A stretch of DNA of 64,000 nt from Paramagnetospirillum magneticum AMB-1 (GCF_000009985.1 NC_007626.1:1636745-1700744); one strand, 5' to 3'. Positions 33,747 to 43,894 are shown, counted from the first letter of the stretch. Translations and numbers: made by a program. The notes: generated by a model not told the origin, from the letters alone.

Positions 33747-34339
33747 GTGGCGGTGCGGCGGCTCATCATCGGCGTTGTGCTCGGCCTGGCGGCGGCTTCG
33801 GCTTGGCCCGCTCTGGCCGAGGACCCCGCGGTCCGGACCCAGCCCCTGAAGACCAGCCTGTTCAGTGACATCGTCGACGGAGTCGGCGATGTGCTGGGCG
33901 TACTGGTCGGGCCGCCCATCTCCAGCCCGTCTTCCGGTCTCAACCTGCCCGGCGGTGCCGCCGACCCGGCGGTTTCGGCCCCCGCGCCTGCCAAGGTGGC
34001 GACTCCGCCCGTGGCCGCGCCGCCGCCCGTGTCGCCACCGGCGGTGACGGTGGCGCCGCCTGCGGTTCCCGTGCCCAAGGCCCCGCCTCAGCCGGCGGTG
34101 AAAGCCGTCTCGGCGCCTCCGGTGCCTCCGCCTCCGCCAAAGCCTCCCGCTGTCGTTCCTGCGGCCGTTCCGGTTCCGCCGCCGCCTAAGCCTGTGGTGG
34201 CGACGCCCGCCGCGGCTCCGGTTGCGGCCGCGCCGCCTCCTCCGCCGGTGGCCGCCGCGCCTCCGGCCCCGGCCTGCGCCGCGCGGGTGGCGGCGACCGC
34301 GACCTGGAGCAGATGCGCCGTCTGCCCAAGTGCCCCTGA
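33747..34339 (+). pseudogene. Secreted proline-rich protein, probable frameshift near its end
   Basis: A signal peptide (IIGVVLGLAAASAWPALAED) is followed by about 130 residues of Pro/Ala/Val repeats. The open frame starting at 33747 then becomes unlike its own repeat and runs on to 34670. In another phase, from about 34280, GGDRDLEQMRRLPKCP ends neatly at TGA 34337-34339. One indel in the GC-rich repeat would restore a roughly 197-aa protein. Its role is unknown, perhaps an envelope-spanning linker. Confidence 0.55.
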
Positions 34340-34452
34340 CCCTCTTTCTTATTTCCGCCACAAACCCGTCTCAAGGCGGCCATCAAGCTTTGCCATGATG
34401 CTCTCCATGGCCGCCGCCGCTTCCGGAAGCCCGGCATTCGTGGAGAAAGAGG

Positions 34453-34650
34453 ATGTCCTACCCCCTGTTCGACAGCGGCTATACCCTGTGGGCCGCCGAC
34501 CTGGAGACCCGGCTGAAAGACCAGTTGGGGGCTTCGGCGCGCAGCCTGGGCATCGATCCCCGCCTGCTGCTGCAAAGCTATTATTCCGGCTATACCGTGG
34601 CCGCCGCCCTGGCGCTGATCGCCACCCGCTATCCGGCCGCGGGAATCTGA
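34453..34650 (+). CDS. Small hypothetical protein, 65 aa
   Basis: MSYPLFDSGYTLWAADLETR follows GAGAAAGAGG, a good ribosome binding site. It is helical, with a Tyr-rich SYYSGYTVAAALAL segment, and carries no known motif. Confidence 0.6.
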   Translation: MSYPLFDSGYTLWAADLETRLKDQLGASARSLGIDPRLLLQSYYSGYTVAAALALIATRYPAAGI

Positions 34651-34797
34651 TACCAATCTGCGTTGAGTGAAACTCATCGCTGGTTGGTTAGGCCCAAGGG
34701 GCCGCGCGCCTTACGGCGCGGGAGGCAAGGGCGCACAGCGCCCGCCCGCCGCCTGAGGGCGTTGCGGTGATCGGTTCCGATCACCGCAACTTGGTAT
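34650..34797. repeat. MITE-like element with ATACCAA / TTGGTAT ends
   Basis: The terminal arms ATACCAA (34650-34656) and TTGGTAT (34791-34797) enclose several internal hairpins, the last a 14-bp inverted repeat (GTTGCGGTGATCGG and its complement). The left arm overlaps the stop region of the preceding gene. Confidence 0.55.
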
Positions 34798-34929
34798 GAT
34801 TCCGGCCTCCTCGCGCCACCTTTCGTCATTTTGCGTCCCGGGAATTCATATCCGGGGTTGACGCGGCCCCTCGGGCACGGCGTCATATTGCAAAAGACAA
34901 AGATAGAAAACGGTTGAGGAGGCGCATCA

Positions 34930-36960
34930 GTGGCGGTCAAGTGGCGTGGCCCGTTTCCGTGGCTCGCGGCGGCGTTTGCCGCCGATGTGGGGGTAACCGT
35001 CGCGGCGGGCTATTTCCTGTCTCAAGGTGTCGTGGACCGGGAGGAGTTGACCGCCCTGGTGATGGTGTCGCTGGCCGGCGCCACTGTCCTGTTCGCCGTT
35101 TCCTGGAAGGCGATCGAGTTTCTGGTGGTCCGCTCCATCAAGAAGATGGCCGCCGAGGTCCGGGCCATCGCCTATGGATCCGGCGGGCGCGATCGCGTCG
35201 ACCCCGAGCGCTATTTCATGATCGCGCCGCTGCCCGAGGCGGTGAACGAAGTCTGTTCGCGCATGGTCAAGGCGCGCGCCGAACTGGCCGAGGGGCTGTC
35301 CTCGGCCACCCGCAAGTCCGAAGAGAACTCCAACCGCCTGGCGGCCATCCTCAACGATCTGCATGAGGGCGTGGTGGTGTGCAACCAGCGTCATCAGATG
35401 GTGCTGTACAACCAGGTGGCCTTCGACATGCTGCGCGAGACGGCGGAACTGGGGCTGGGCCGTTCGCTGTTCGAGACCATCGCCCGCGAGCCGGTGATGC
35501 ATATGATGGACATCCTGGGCAATCGCGGCGGCGCGGCGGAGAACGGACTGCCCTTCCTGGCCGGCACCACCGACGAGCGCATGCTGCTGCAGGGCCGCAT
35601 GACCCTGATCCGCAACGACGAAGGGGCGATGACCGGCTATGTGGTCACCCTGGTGGATGCCGGGCCGTAACTGGCTGCGCTGGCGGGTCGCGAGGCTCTG
35701 CTGCGCGAGGTGGCCGAGGACGTGGAGATGCCTCTTCGCCGCATGCTGCTGGCGGCGGGGGACCCTCACACCATCCGCCACGAATGCGCCGTGATTTCCG
35801 ATGCCATCAAGCGGGTGACCAAGGGCTATCACGCCATGCTGGCCGGGTGGTGGCCCATGGCCGACATCAATTCCACCGAGCTGCTGTCCTTTGTCGCCTC
35901 CCGCCTGGGCGAGGGGATGGGCGCCACCGTGGTGGGCCTGCCGGTCTGGCTGCACGGCGATTCCCATTCCCTGGTGATGGCCATCGAATCCCTGATCTGG
36001 CGCGTGGCCGACCGCAGCGGCGCCACCCAGTTCGACCTGTCCGGCGGTAGCGACGATCACGGCGTCTGGGTGGAGTTCGCCTGGGAGGGCGAGGTGGTCG
36101 AGCAGGCCCAGCTCGACCGCTGGCTGGCTCAGTCCCTGGTGGCCCTGGGCGGCATGACCGTCAAGGACGTGTTGGAGCATCATGCCGGCACCGATCTGAT
36201 CCGGGACCGCCGCGAAGGCGGCGGCGCCCTGCGTATTCCCATGCGCAAGGGGGTGGAGCAGCACGGGCACGGCCGTCAGGTTCTGCCCGGCCGCCCCGAA
36301 TTCTACGACATGACCCTGCTGGAGCAGTCGCGCGATACCGGCGCCATGGGGGCGCAGCCGCTCAAATCCCTGACCTTCGTGGTTTTCGATACCGAGACCA
36401 CCGGGCTGCATCCGTCCCAGGGCGATCAGATCGTCTCCATCGCCGGCGTGCGCATCGTCAACGGCCGCATCCTGTCGGGGGAAAGCTTCAACCGCATCGT
36501 CAATCCCGGCCGACCCATTCCGGCGGAATCCATCCGCTATCACGGCATCACCGACGACATGGTGGTGGACAAGCCGCCCGCCGGCGTGGTGCTGCCCCAG
36601 TTCCGCTCCTATGTGGCCGATGCGGTGCTGGTCGCCCACAACGCCGCCTTCGACCTGAAGTTCCTGCGCATGCGGGAAAAGGACATGGGCATCCGTTTCG
36701 ACATTCCGGTGCTCGACACCATGATCCTGTCCAATTTCCTGGACGGGCCGGACGCCGGGCATTCCCTCGACGATATCTGCGACCGCTACGGCATCGAGAT
36801 CACCGATCGCCATACGGCGCTGGGCGATGCCATGGTCACGGCGGCGGTGCTGCTGCGCCAGATCGAGGCGCTGGAGGGACGGGGGATCCAGACCCTTGAT
36901 CAGGCGGTCAAGACCCTGGATATCGCCATGATCCTGCACGAGCGGCAGAGAGTGCTGTAA
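34930..36960 (+). pseudogene. PAS/exonuclease (DnaQ-like) gene with in-frame TAA
   Basis: Two open frames in the same phase are separated only by TAA at 35668-35670. The first (GTG 34930, after GAGGAGG) has two membrane helices, a coiled coil and a PAS-like domain. The second holds a helical histidine-kinase-like middle and a C-terminal DEDDh exonuclease (FVVFDTETTGLHPS, then HNAAFDLKFL, then HTALGDAMVT). Full length would be 676 codons. Homologous proteins with this order occur beside actP and CBS/DUF294 genes, as here. Confidence 0.8.
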
Positions 36961-36968
36961 ACGCCATC

Positions 36969-37098
36969 GGGCTGCCGCCCGAACCCGCCCGGGGCCAATG
37001 CCCCGGACCCCATTTTGATTCATAAATAAAAGGGAGGTCTGGAGGGATCGCCTCCAGCCAGGGCCCATCTTACCGAGAACGGGGGGCGGGAGCCCCGT
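36969..37098. repeat. Multi-hairpin intergenic repeat, copy 1
   Basis: It holds four short palindromes in order (GGGC-GCCC, CCGGGG-CCCCGG, GGAGGG-CCTCC, GGGCGGGAGCCCC) around an AT-rich centre at 37012-37030. Two more copies lie at 41155-41270 (inverted) and 43775-43888. Confidence 0.8.
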
Positions 37099-37099
37099 T

Positions 37100-38539
37100 C
37101 TAGCCCCCCACGCCGCAGACGAATTTCAGGGTCTTGATGCGGCGGAACGCCCATTTCAGGCGATTGCGGGTGCGCTTGTCGAAGCGCTTGGGGTCGATCT
37201 TGGCCGAGGCAGGAATCTGCTGGGCGATGTCGGCCAGTTGCTGTTCCAGCATGACGCGCAGCACGATTTCCCGCACCTCGACGAAGTCGCGCAGGTCATC
37301 CTCGTGCAGCACGCCGGATTCCTTCAGCGCGGCGAAGCGCTCGTCGGTGCCGGTGACCTGGATATGGGCGCGGATGGCCCGCATGCGCGCCGCGCTGACC
37401 AGGGGCAGCAGGCCGAACTTCTTGGCGTTCAGGCGGCCCTGCTTGGTGACGAAATTGCCGAACAGGCCGATGGAGCCGTCCATGCCCGCCACGTTCTGGG
37501 CAAGATAGCGCAGGAAGAACGCCGATTGCGCCGCCTTCTCCATGGCCATGTGGCGCAGTTCCTCGGCCAGGGCGCGATCGCCCCACACCGGCTGGAAGTC
37601 GAAGAAGATGTCGCAATACATGACGGTCTGGTTCTCGACCGAGAACACCCAGCCATGGACTTCGTCGCGCCATTCTTCCAGGCTCTTGCGCCACTTGGAC
37701 TCGCGGGCCATGACGTTGCCGTCGCAAAACGGAATGCCGGCCTTGTTCAGGGTCTCGTTGAGGCGCTTGCCCAGTTCGGCGAACCAGGGATCGTCGGCGG
37801 GCTTGCCGTCATGGACGATGGCGTTGTCCTGATCGAAGGCCAGCAGGCTCTCGCCGCGGCCGCCCGACCCCAGGATCAGCACGGCATAGCGGGCGGGGGC
37901 GGGACCCCAACCGTCGTCCAGCAGCGATTGCTCGGCCAGTTCGGACGCCCGCGCCGTCAGGTCGCGCAGCACCAGGGCGATGACCGAGGCGATGTTGCGC
38001 GCCGTCACCCCCTCGCCCAGCAGGCTCTTGGCCAGCTTGGGCAGGTTGGTCATCACCGCCTTCATCTCGTCGGGATTGCTGGCGCTTTCCGCCGAGTCGC
38101 CCAGCACCAGCGCCTCGGTGGCGCGGACCTTGAGCAAGGCGCGGCCGGTGATCATGCCCAGCGGGCGGTTGTCCTCGTCGACCACCACCAGATGGCGTAG
38201 GCCCAACCGCGTCATGCGCGCCAGGGCCACATAGACATAGGCCTCGGCCGAGACGGTGGCCACCGGCTTGGTCATGGTCTGGTCCAGGGTCTGTTCCAGA
38301 CCGGCCGGGCCGTTGGTGGACAGGATGCGCAGCAGGTCCCGCTCGGTGAAGATGCCGAGCGTCCGGCCCTCGGCATCGATGCCGACGATGGACGACACCC
38401 GCGCCTCATACATGCGGTGCACGGCATCGTGCAGGGTCACGGAAGCCAGCGCGGTCAGCACCGGTGCGCTCATCACCTCGCGAAGGCGGTGGCGATAGGG
38501 AAAACTGTCGATTCTGGCAAGGGCGGCAATGTCATTCAT
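37100..38539 (-). CDS. CBS-domain / DUF294 putative nucleotidyltransferase
   Basis: The product has 479 aa. Two CBS domains (about 18-135) sense adenine nucleotides. A DUF294 nucleotidyltransferase core follows (LILGSGGRGESLLAFDQDNAIV, with the GS...DxD metal site), then a helical substrate-binding domain. It is convergent with the PAS-exonuclease gene and divergent from DUF485-actP. This trio recurs in proteobacteria and probably adjusts acetate uptake. Confidence 0.85.
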   Translation of the reverse strand: MNDIAALARIDSFPYRHRLREVMSAPVLTALASVTLHDAVHRMYEARVSSIVGIDAEGRTLGIFTERDLLRILSTNGPAGLEQTLDQTMTKPVATVSAEAYVYVALARMTRLGLRHLVVVDEDNRPLGMITGRALLKVRATEALVLGDSAESASNPDEMKAVMTNLPKLAKSLLGEGVTARNIASVIALVLRDLTARASELAEQSLLDDGWGPAPARYAVLILGSGGRGESLLAFDQDNAIVHDGKPADDPWFAELGKRLNETLNKAGIPFCDGNVMARESKWRKSLEEWRDEVHGWVFSVENQTVMYCDIFFDFQPVWGDRALAEELRHMAMEKAAQSAFFLRYLAQNVAGMDGSIGLFGNFVTKQGRLNAKKFGLLPLVSAARMRAIRAHIQVTGTDERFAALKESGVLHEDDLRDFVEVREIVLRVMLEQQLADIAQQIPASAKIDPKRFDKRTRNRLKWAFRRIKTLKFVCGVGG

Positions 38540-39016
38540 GGCGCGTGTACGATAGTGGCGGAGTTGGAAAATTCAACCTATTTCAGCCCGGAAACCGGCC
38601 TGTGGGGAAAAGTCTAAATGTGCGGCACAATTCTTTCCGAGAACACGATAGGGTGTTTACTCTAGGTGGGCTGGCCCGTATCGCCCGACGGCGGCGGGGG
38701 CTTCAAATGACGATTTTTGTAATCTAAACAGAAACTGAAAGGGAATTTGCCGTTGTCTTCAGAAGAGTGTGAAAATGCTCGAAACGAATACCTGATTGCC
38801 TCTTAGAATAACCTATCGAATAAATCAGGTGCTTTTCGTTGGTGTTGACGGCAAAGGACGCGGATGTTAATGAGGATCGTCGCCTCAGGCAAGCTGCGGG
38901 CGTATGACGCGTACGCATAGGTGCCATCAAGCGCCTGCACGCTAAAAATTGCTAAATCCGGCAACAAGACCGGGAGCTGAAAACAACTATCGCCGAACCC
39001 GTTCCGGGGGGCGGCG
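38540..39016. promoter_or_regulatory. Intergenic region between DUF294 and acetate-permease operon
   Basis: No gene is seen in these 477 bases, which are AT-richer than their surroundings. They must hold promoters for both flanking operons. An imperfect palindrome (GCGTA-N7-TACGC) lies at 38900-38916. I cannot identify a specific promoter. Confidence 0.4.
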
Positions 39017-39373
39017 ATGACAAAGTGGAGGGTCAAAGTGAGCTCACATAACGCACCTTCGGCCGCGAATCTCGCGAGCGCCGAACACATTCGGAACAAT
39101 CCGAAGTTTCGGGAACTTGTTGCCAAGCGCAACGCCTTCGCATGGACGCTGTCGGCGATCATGCTGATCATCTATTTCGGCTTCATCCTGATCATCGCCT
39201 TCAACAAGGCCTGGCTGGGCACCCTGCTGACCAGCACGGGCGTGATGACCATTGGTTTCCCCATCGGCGTCGGCGTCATCCTGTCGGCCATCGCGCTGAC
39301 CGGCATCTACGTCTATCGCGCCAATGGCGAGTTCGACGAAATGAACCGCCAGATCATCGAGGAATCCCGCTGA
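39017..39373 (+). CDS. DUF485 membrane protein (YjcH-like)
   Basis: The 118-aa protein has two membrane helices (about 44-65 and 76-98) after the conserved NPKFRELVAKRNAFAW. Its stop shares a base with the actP start, the usual yjcH-actP pairing. A GTG at 39038 is an alternative start. It probably assembles with or stabilises the permease. Confidence 0.88.
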   Translation: MTKWRVKVSSHNAPSAANLASAEHIRNNPKFRELVAKRNAFAWTLSAIMLIIYFGFILIIAFNKAWLGTLLTSTGVMTIGFPIGVGVILSAIALTGIYVYRANGEFDEMNRQIIEESR

Positions 39374-41058
39374 TGAAGACGACCAAGACCGCAATCGCGT
39401 CCGCGCTCGCCTTCGGCGGCACGGCGCTCCTGGCCTCTGCCGCCCTGGCGGCCGGCGCCGACATGGGTGGGGCTGAAAAGCAGGCCACCAACTGGCACGC
39501 CATCATCATGTTCGTGATCTTCGTGGGCGCGACCCTCGGCATCACCTACTGGGCGGCCGGACGCACCAAGACCGCCGCCGACTTCTACGCCGCCGGCGGT
39601 GGCATCACCGGTTTCCAGAATGGCCTGGCCATCGCGGGCGACTACATGTCGGCCGCGTCGTTTCTGGGCATTTCCGCCCTGGTCTACGGCTCGGGCTATG
39701 ACGGCCTGATCTTCTCGGTGGGCTGGCTGGTCGGCTGGCCGATCATCCTGTTCCTGATCGCCGAGCGTCTGCGCAACCTGGGCAAGTACACCTTCGCCGA
39801 CGTGTGCGGCTACCGCCTGGCCCGCACGCCGATCCGCACCTTCGCGGCCACCGGTTCGTTGATCGTCGTGATCTTCTATCTGATCGGCCAGATGGTCGGT
39901 GCCGGCCAGCTGATCAAGCTGCTGTTCGGCATGGACTACGTCTACGCCGTGATGATCGTCGGCGCGCTGATGATGGTCTACGTCACCTTCGGCGGCATGG
40001 TTGCCACCACCTGGGTGCAGATCATCAAGGCCTGCCTGCTGCTGGGTGGCGCGACCTTCATCGCCTTCGGCGTGATGAGCCAGTTCGGCTTCTCGTTCGA
40101 GAAGCTGTTCGTCAAGGCCATCGAAGTGCATCCCAAGAAGGTGGCGATCATGGCGCCGGGCGCCCTGGTCACCAATCCGGTGGACGCCATCTCGCTGGGC
40201 ATGGCGCTGATGTTCGGCACCGCCGGTCTGCCCCATATCCTCATGCGCTTCTTTACCGTTCCCGATGCGCGTGAAGCCCGCAAGTCGGTGTTCTATGCTA
40301 CCGGTTTCATCGGCTACTTCTACATCCTGACCTTCATCATTGGTTTTGGCGCCATCACCATGGTGGCCACCAATCCGGAATACCTGACCAAGGGCCTCGG
40401 CTCCCTGGACCTGAAGGGCGGCAACAACATGGCCGCGGTGTGGCTGGCCCACGCCATCGGTGGCAACCTGTTCCTCGGCTTCATCTCGGCCGTGGCCTTC
40501 GCCACCATCCTGGCGGTGGTGTCGGGCCTGACCCTGGCGGGCGCGTCGGCGATTTCGCACGACCTGTACGCCAGCGTCATCATGCACGGCCAGGCCACTG
40601 AAGGTAAGGAAGTGACCGTCTCCAAGATCGCCTCCATCTGCCTCGGCGTCATCGCCGTGCTGCTGGGTCTGGTCTTCGAGAAGCAGAACGTGGCGTTCAT
40701 CGTGGCGCTCACCTTCTCGGTCGCGGCTTCGGCCAACTTCCCGGTGCTGGTGCTGTCCATGTTCTGGGGCGGCCTGACCACCCGTGGCGCCGTGCTCGGC
40801 GGCATGATCGGCCTGCTGATGTCGGTGATCATGGTGGTTCTGTCCAAGGCGGTGTGGGTGCAGAGCTTCGGCTTCAAGGCCGAGATCTTCCCGTTCGCCT
40901 ATCCGGCCCTGTTCTCGGTGCCGGCGGCCTTCTTCTTCTCCTGGCTGTTCTCCATCATGGACAACAGCCCGTCGGCTCAGGCTGAACGCGCCGCTTACGA
41001 AGCCCAGTCCATCCGGTCCGAGACCGGCCTGGGTGCCGAAGGCGCCGCCAGCCACTAA
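39373..41058 (+). CDS. actP: Cation/acetate symporter ActP
   Basis: This 561-aa sodium:solute symporter has a signal-like N-terminus (SALAFGGTALLASAALAA) and then about 13 membrane helices. FYAAGGGITGFQNGLAIAGDYMSAASFLG is the SSS signature, including the conserved GDYMSAASFLG. It takes up acetate and glycolate. An intrinsic terminator follows at once. Confidence 0.93.
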   Translation: MKTTKTAIASALAFGGTALLASAALAAGADMGGAEKQATNWHAIIMFVIFVGATLGITYWAAGRTKTAADFYAAGGGITGFQNGLAIAGDYMSAASFLGISALVYGSGYDGLIFSVGWLVGWPIILFLIAERLRNLGKYTFADVCGYRLARTPIRTFAATGSLIVVIFYLIGQMVGAGQLIKLLFGMDYVYAVMIVGALMMVYVTFGGMVATTWVQIIKACLLLGGATFIAFGVMSQFGFSFEKLFVKAIEVHPKKVAIMAPGALVTNPVDAISLGMALMFGTAGLPHILMRFFTVPDAREARKSVFYATGFIGYFYILTFIIGFGAITMVATNPEYLTKGLGSLDLKGGNNMAAVWLAHAIGGNLFLGFISAVAFATILAVVSGLTLAGASAISHDLYASVIMHGQATEGKEVTVSKIASICLGVIAVLLGLVFEKQNVAFIVALTFSVAASANFPVLVLSMFWGGLTTRGAVLGGMIGLLMSVIMVVLSKAVWVQSFGFKAEIFPFAYPALFSVPAAFFFSWLFSIMDNSPSAQAERAAYEAQSIRSETGLGAEGAASH

Positions 41059-41087
41059 GGCTGTCCGAGAAAATAAAGGTCTACACT

Positions 41088-41119
41088 GGGCCGCCGGTTT
41101 TCCGGCGGCCCTTTTCTTT
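41088..41119 (+). terminator. Intrinsic terminator of actP operon
   Basis: GGGCCGCCGG and CCGGCGGCCC arms with a TTTT loop are followed by TTTTCTTT. Confidence 0.9.
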
Positions 41120-41154
41120 GGTCATCGGGCGAGAGCGTGACATGGCCTGACGGC

Positions 41155-41270
41155 GGGGCTCCCGCCCCGGTCCCCGGTTGGAGGAGACCTCCAAACTACC
41201 CTTTGTTTTATGCGTGGAAAAGATAAGGGGGGACCGGGGTTCTCCCCGGATGGGTTTTGGGCGATAGCCC
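41155..41270. repeat. Multi-hairpin intergenic repeat, copy 2 (inverted)
   Basis: It reads in the opposite direction to copies 1 and 3, with the same order of GC palindromes and AT-rich centre. Confidence 0.8.
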
Positions 41271-41319
41271 AAGAGGGTGACGGCGGGCCGTCCGACGCCG
41301 GGGTCGGACGGCCGCTTCC

Positions 41320-42114
41320 TCAGCGCATCAGGATCAGAACCGCCATCAACGAGCCGAAGGCGATCCGGTACCAGGCGAAGGGGGCGAAGCCGTGGCGGCC
41401 GACAAAGCCGATGAAGCCCTTGACCACCACCAGGGCGGACAGGAAGGCCGCGACGAAGCCCAGAGCGATCAGGCCGGCGCCGTCGAAGGACAGGGTGGCC
41501 CAGTTCTTATACAGGGAATAGGCCGAAGCGCCGCACATGGTGGGGATGGCCAGGAAGAACGAAAACTCGGCGGCGGCCCGGCGGTCGAGGCCCAGCAGCA
41601 TGGAGCCCATGATGGTGGCGCCGGCCCGGGACACGCCGGGCACCATGGCCAGGACCTGGCAGAATCCGACACCCAGGGCCAAAGCGGGGGACATGTCCTC
41701 GATATCGTGGATACGGGCTCTTTTCACCAGACGCTCGATGACCAGGATGGCGACGCCGCCCACCACCAGGGCGATGGCGGCGACCAGCGGCGATTCCAGC
41801 ATCTGCTTGATGTACTTGTACAACGTGGCCCCGATCACCGCCGCCGGCAGGAACGCCACCATGACGTTGCGGGCGAAGGCGAAGGAGCGCGGCTGGGTGA
41901 TGGTGGTCGCCACGCCCCACAGGCGCTGGCGGAACACCACGCAGACTGCCAGGATGGCGCCCAACTGGACGACGATCTCGTAGGTCTTGCCGGGTGGTCC
42001 CTCGAATCCGAGCATGTCGCCGATCAGCATCAGATGGGCGGTGCTGGAGATGGGCAGGAATTCGGTCAGGCCCTCGACGACACCGAGGAGCAGGGCTTCA
42101 AGCATGGCAAGCAT
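41320..42114 (-). CDS. uppP: Undecaprenyl-diphosphatase (BacA/UppP)
   Basis: This 264-aa membrane enzyme recycles the cell-wall lipid carrier. Both catalytic segments are present: EGLTEFLPISSTAHL (about 14-28) and PGVSRAGATIMGSMLLGLDRR (about 158-178). About eight membrane helices are predicted. Confidence 0.95.
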   Translation of the reverse strand: MLAMLEALLLGVVEGLTEFLPISSTAHLMLIGDMLGFEGPPGKTYEIVVQLGAILAVCVVFRQRLWGVATTITQPRSFAFARNVMVAFLPAAVIGATLYKYIKQMLESPLVAAIALVVGGVAILVIERLVKRARIHDIEDMSPALALGVGFCQVLAMVPGVSRAGATIMGSMLLGLDRRAAAEFSFFLAIPTMCGASAYSLYKNWATLSFDGAGLIALGFVAAFLSALVVVKGFIGFVGRHGFAPFAWYRIAFGSLMAVLILMR

Positions 42115-42273
42115 GGAGGATCCAATCGGGGTTGCGGTCGGGCCGGATCATGGGCGGGGAGGCCGGTTTTCGCAACCGGTAAACGGGGGACGGCAGAGAC
42201 ACTTGCCGCCGGACCCGACTTGACCTAAGACTCGTCGGGCGAGGCGATTCCGTTTGGAAAAAGGGCGAGGCTG

Positions 42274-42678
42274 ATGTCTCTGATCGAGTGGGACCCGTCG
42301 TTCAGTGTCGGTTCGGCCCGCATGGACGCCGACCATCAGAAGCTGATTTCCCTGCTCAACCGGCTGTATGACGCCTGGCACGGCGGGGAAAGTATCGCCG
42401 AACTGGGCTGGCTGTTCGACGAGTTGCTGGCCTATGCCGACACCCATTTCGCCGCCGAGGAAATGGCGCTCAAGTCGCGTAATTACCCCCGTCTGGAAAA
42501 GCAGCAGGAGGATCACCTCCGGCTCAAGGAATCGGTGATGGCCTTTCGCGACCGTCATCTGGCGGGCGAGATGCCCGACGCCCTGACCACCGAGATGACC
42601 GCCTTCCTCAAGGCCTGGCTGCTGGAGCACATCCTGGGCGAGGACATGCAGTATCGCAGCTACTTCAAGGGCGAGTGA
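42274..42678 (+). CDS. Bacteriohemerythrin
   Basis: The 134-aa four-helix protein has the di-iron ligands in order: DADHQKL, THFAAEEM, QEDHLRL and EHILGED. It binds O2 for storage, delivery or sensing, which suits a microaerophile that fixes nitrogen. It is a stand-alone domain. Confidence 0.92.
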   Translation: MSLIEWDPSFSVGSARMDADHQKLISLLNRLYDAWHGGESIAELGWLFDELLAYADTHFAAEEMALKSRNYPRLEKQQEDHLRLKESVMAFRDRHLAGEMPDALTTEMTAFLKAWLLEHILGEDMQYRSYFKGE

Positions 42679-42694
42679 TACCGCAGACTTGCGT

Positions 42695-42794
42695 TGTCAT
42701 CCCGAACGCAGTGAGGGATCTCGTCCTGGCGCGGCTATTCCCAACCGGCACCAATGCTCCAGGCGGAGATCCCTCGCCTGTGCTCGGGATGACA
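42695..42794. repeat. Long inverted-repeat element (TGTCATCCCGA family), copy 1
   Basis: The ends TGTCATCCCGA and TCGGGATGACA are exact inverted repeats. Inner GGGATCTCGTCCTGG pairs with GGCGGAGATCCCTC, giving a single 100-bp stem-loop. A related copy is at 57737-57842. Confidence 0.8.
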
Positions 42795-42803
42795 TGAGGC
42801 GTT

Positions 42804-43754
42804 TCAGCCGATAGTCAACACGATCTTGCCGCGCACATGCCCGGTGCGCGACAGGTCCAGCGCTTGCGCCGCGCGGGACAGGGGCATCTCGACGATCTCG
42901 GGGATTCTGAGAATTCCCTGCTCGGCCAAGCCGGCCAGGCGCCGCAGATGGCCGCCATCGGGTTTGACGAAGACGTATTTGCAGCGAATCCCCAGGCGCT
43001 CGGCCAGATCCTTGTCGGTCTTGTCGGTGATGGAGACCAGGATGCCGCCCGGCTTCACCACCTCGTAGGAGCGGGTCAGCACCTCGCCGCCCACCGTGCC
43101 GAACGCCATGTCCACGCCGTCCGGGACCAGGGCTCGGGTGGCGGCGACGAAGTCGGTGGCCGAGTAGTCGATGACGTGGTCGGCCCCCAGAGAGCGGACA
43201 TAGTCGTGATTGCCGGCTTTGGCGGTGGCGATCACCGTGGCGCCCACCCATTTGGCGATGGGAATGGCAAAGCCGCCTACGCCGCCCGCTCCGGCATGGA
43301 TCAGCACGCTCTGGCCCGGACGCAGGCCCGCCACCTCCAGCAGGGATTGCCAGGCGGTCAGCGCGGCCAGCGGTACGGTGCAGGCCTGGGCAAAGGTGAA
43401 GCCGGCCGGCATGGGCGCCACGCCGTAGGCGCTCATCACCACGTATTCGGCGTAGGTGCCCCATTGGATCTCGGGCTTGCGGCAGTAGGACCACACCCGC
43501 TCGCCCAGGGACAGGCCGGTCACCCCGTCGCCCAGCGCGGCGACGGTGCCGGCGGCGTCCCAGCCGGGGATCAGCGGGAACTTGCAGGGAAACAGGCGCG
43601 CCAGCCCGCCTTCGCGGATCTTCCAGTCCACCGGATTGACCCCGGCGGCATGGATTCGGATCAGTACCTCGCCCGGACCGGGAGCGGGCGTCTCGATCTC
43701 GGCCAGGCGCATCACCTCGGAACCGCCGAATTGATCGCAGAGGATGGCTTTCAT
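42804..43754 (-). CDS. Zinc-free alcohol dehydrogenase / quinone oxidoreductase family
   Basis: The 316-aa MDR-superfamily protein opens MKAILCDQFGGSEVMRLAEI. The nucleotide-binding segment is VLIHAGAGGVGGFAIPIAKW (about 143-162). Structural-zinc cysteines are absent, as in QOR-type members. The substrate is unknown. ATG 43754 was chosen by family alignment. Confidence 0.85.
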   Translation of the reverse strand: MKAILCDQFGGSEVMRLAEIETPAPGPGEVLIRIHAAGVNPVDWKIREGGLARLFPCKFPLIPGWDAAGTVAALGDGVTGLSLGERVWSYCRKPEIQWGTYAEYVVMSAYGVAPMPAGFTFAQACTVPLAALTAWQSLLEVAGLRPGQSVLIHAGAGGVGGFAIPIAKWVGATVIATAKAGNHDYVRSLGADHVIDYSATDFVAATRALVPDGVDMAFGTVGGEVLTRSYEVVKPGGILVSITDKTDKDLAERLGIRCKYVFVKPDGGHLRRLAGLAEQGILRIPEIVEMPLSRAAQALDLSRTGHVRGKIVLTIG

Positions 43755-43774
43755 GGCGAGCACTCCGTCTTGTC

Positions 43775-43888
43775 GGGCTATCGCCCGAACCCATCCGGGG
43801 CGATGCCCCGGACCCCCTTTATACCCATAAATCAAAGAGAGGTCCGGAGGCATCGCCTCCGGCCGGGGTTACGGGGCGGGAGCCCCGT
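43775..43888. repeat. Multi-hairpin intergenic repeat, copy 3
   Basis: It has the same orientation and palindrome order as copy 1. Confidence 0.8.
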
Positions 43889-43894
43889 ATCGTC

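Noticed and set aside
38803..39171. Leftward ORF in the actP promoter region
   Set aside because: It overlaps the DUF485 gene antisense, with no ribosome site and no motif.
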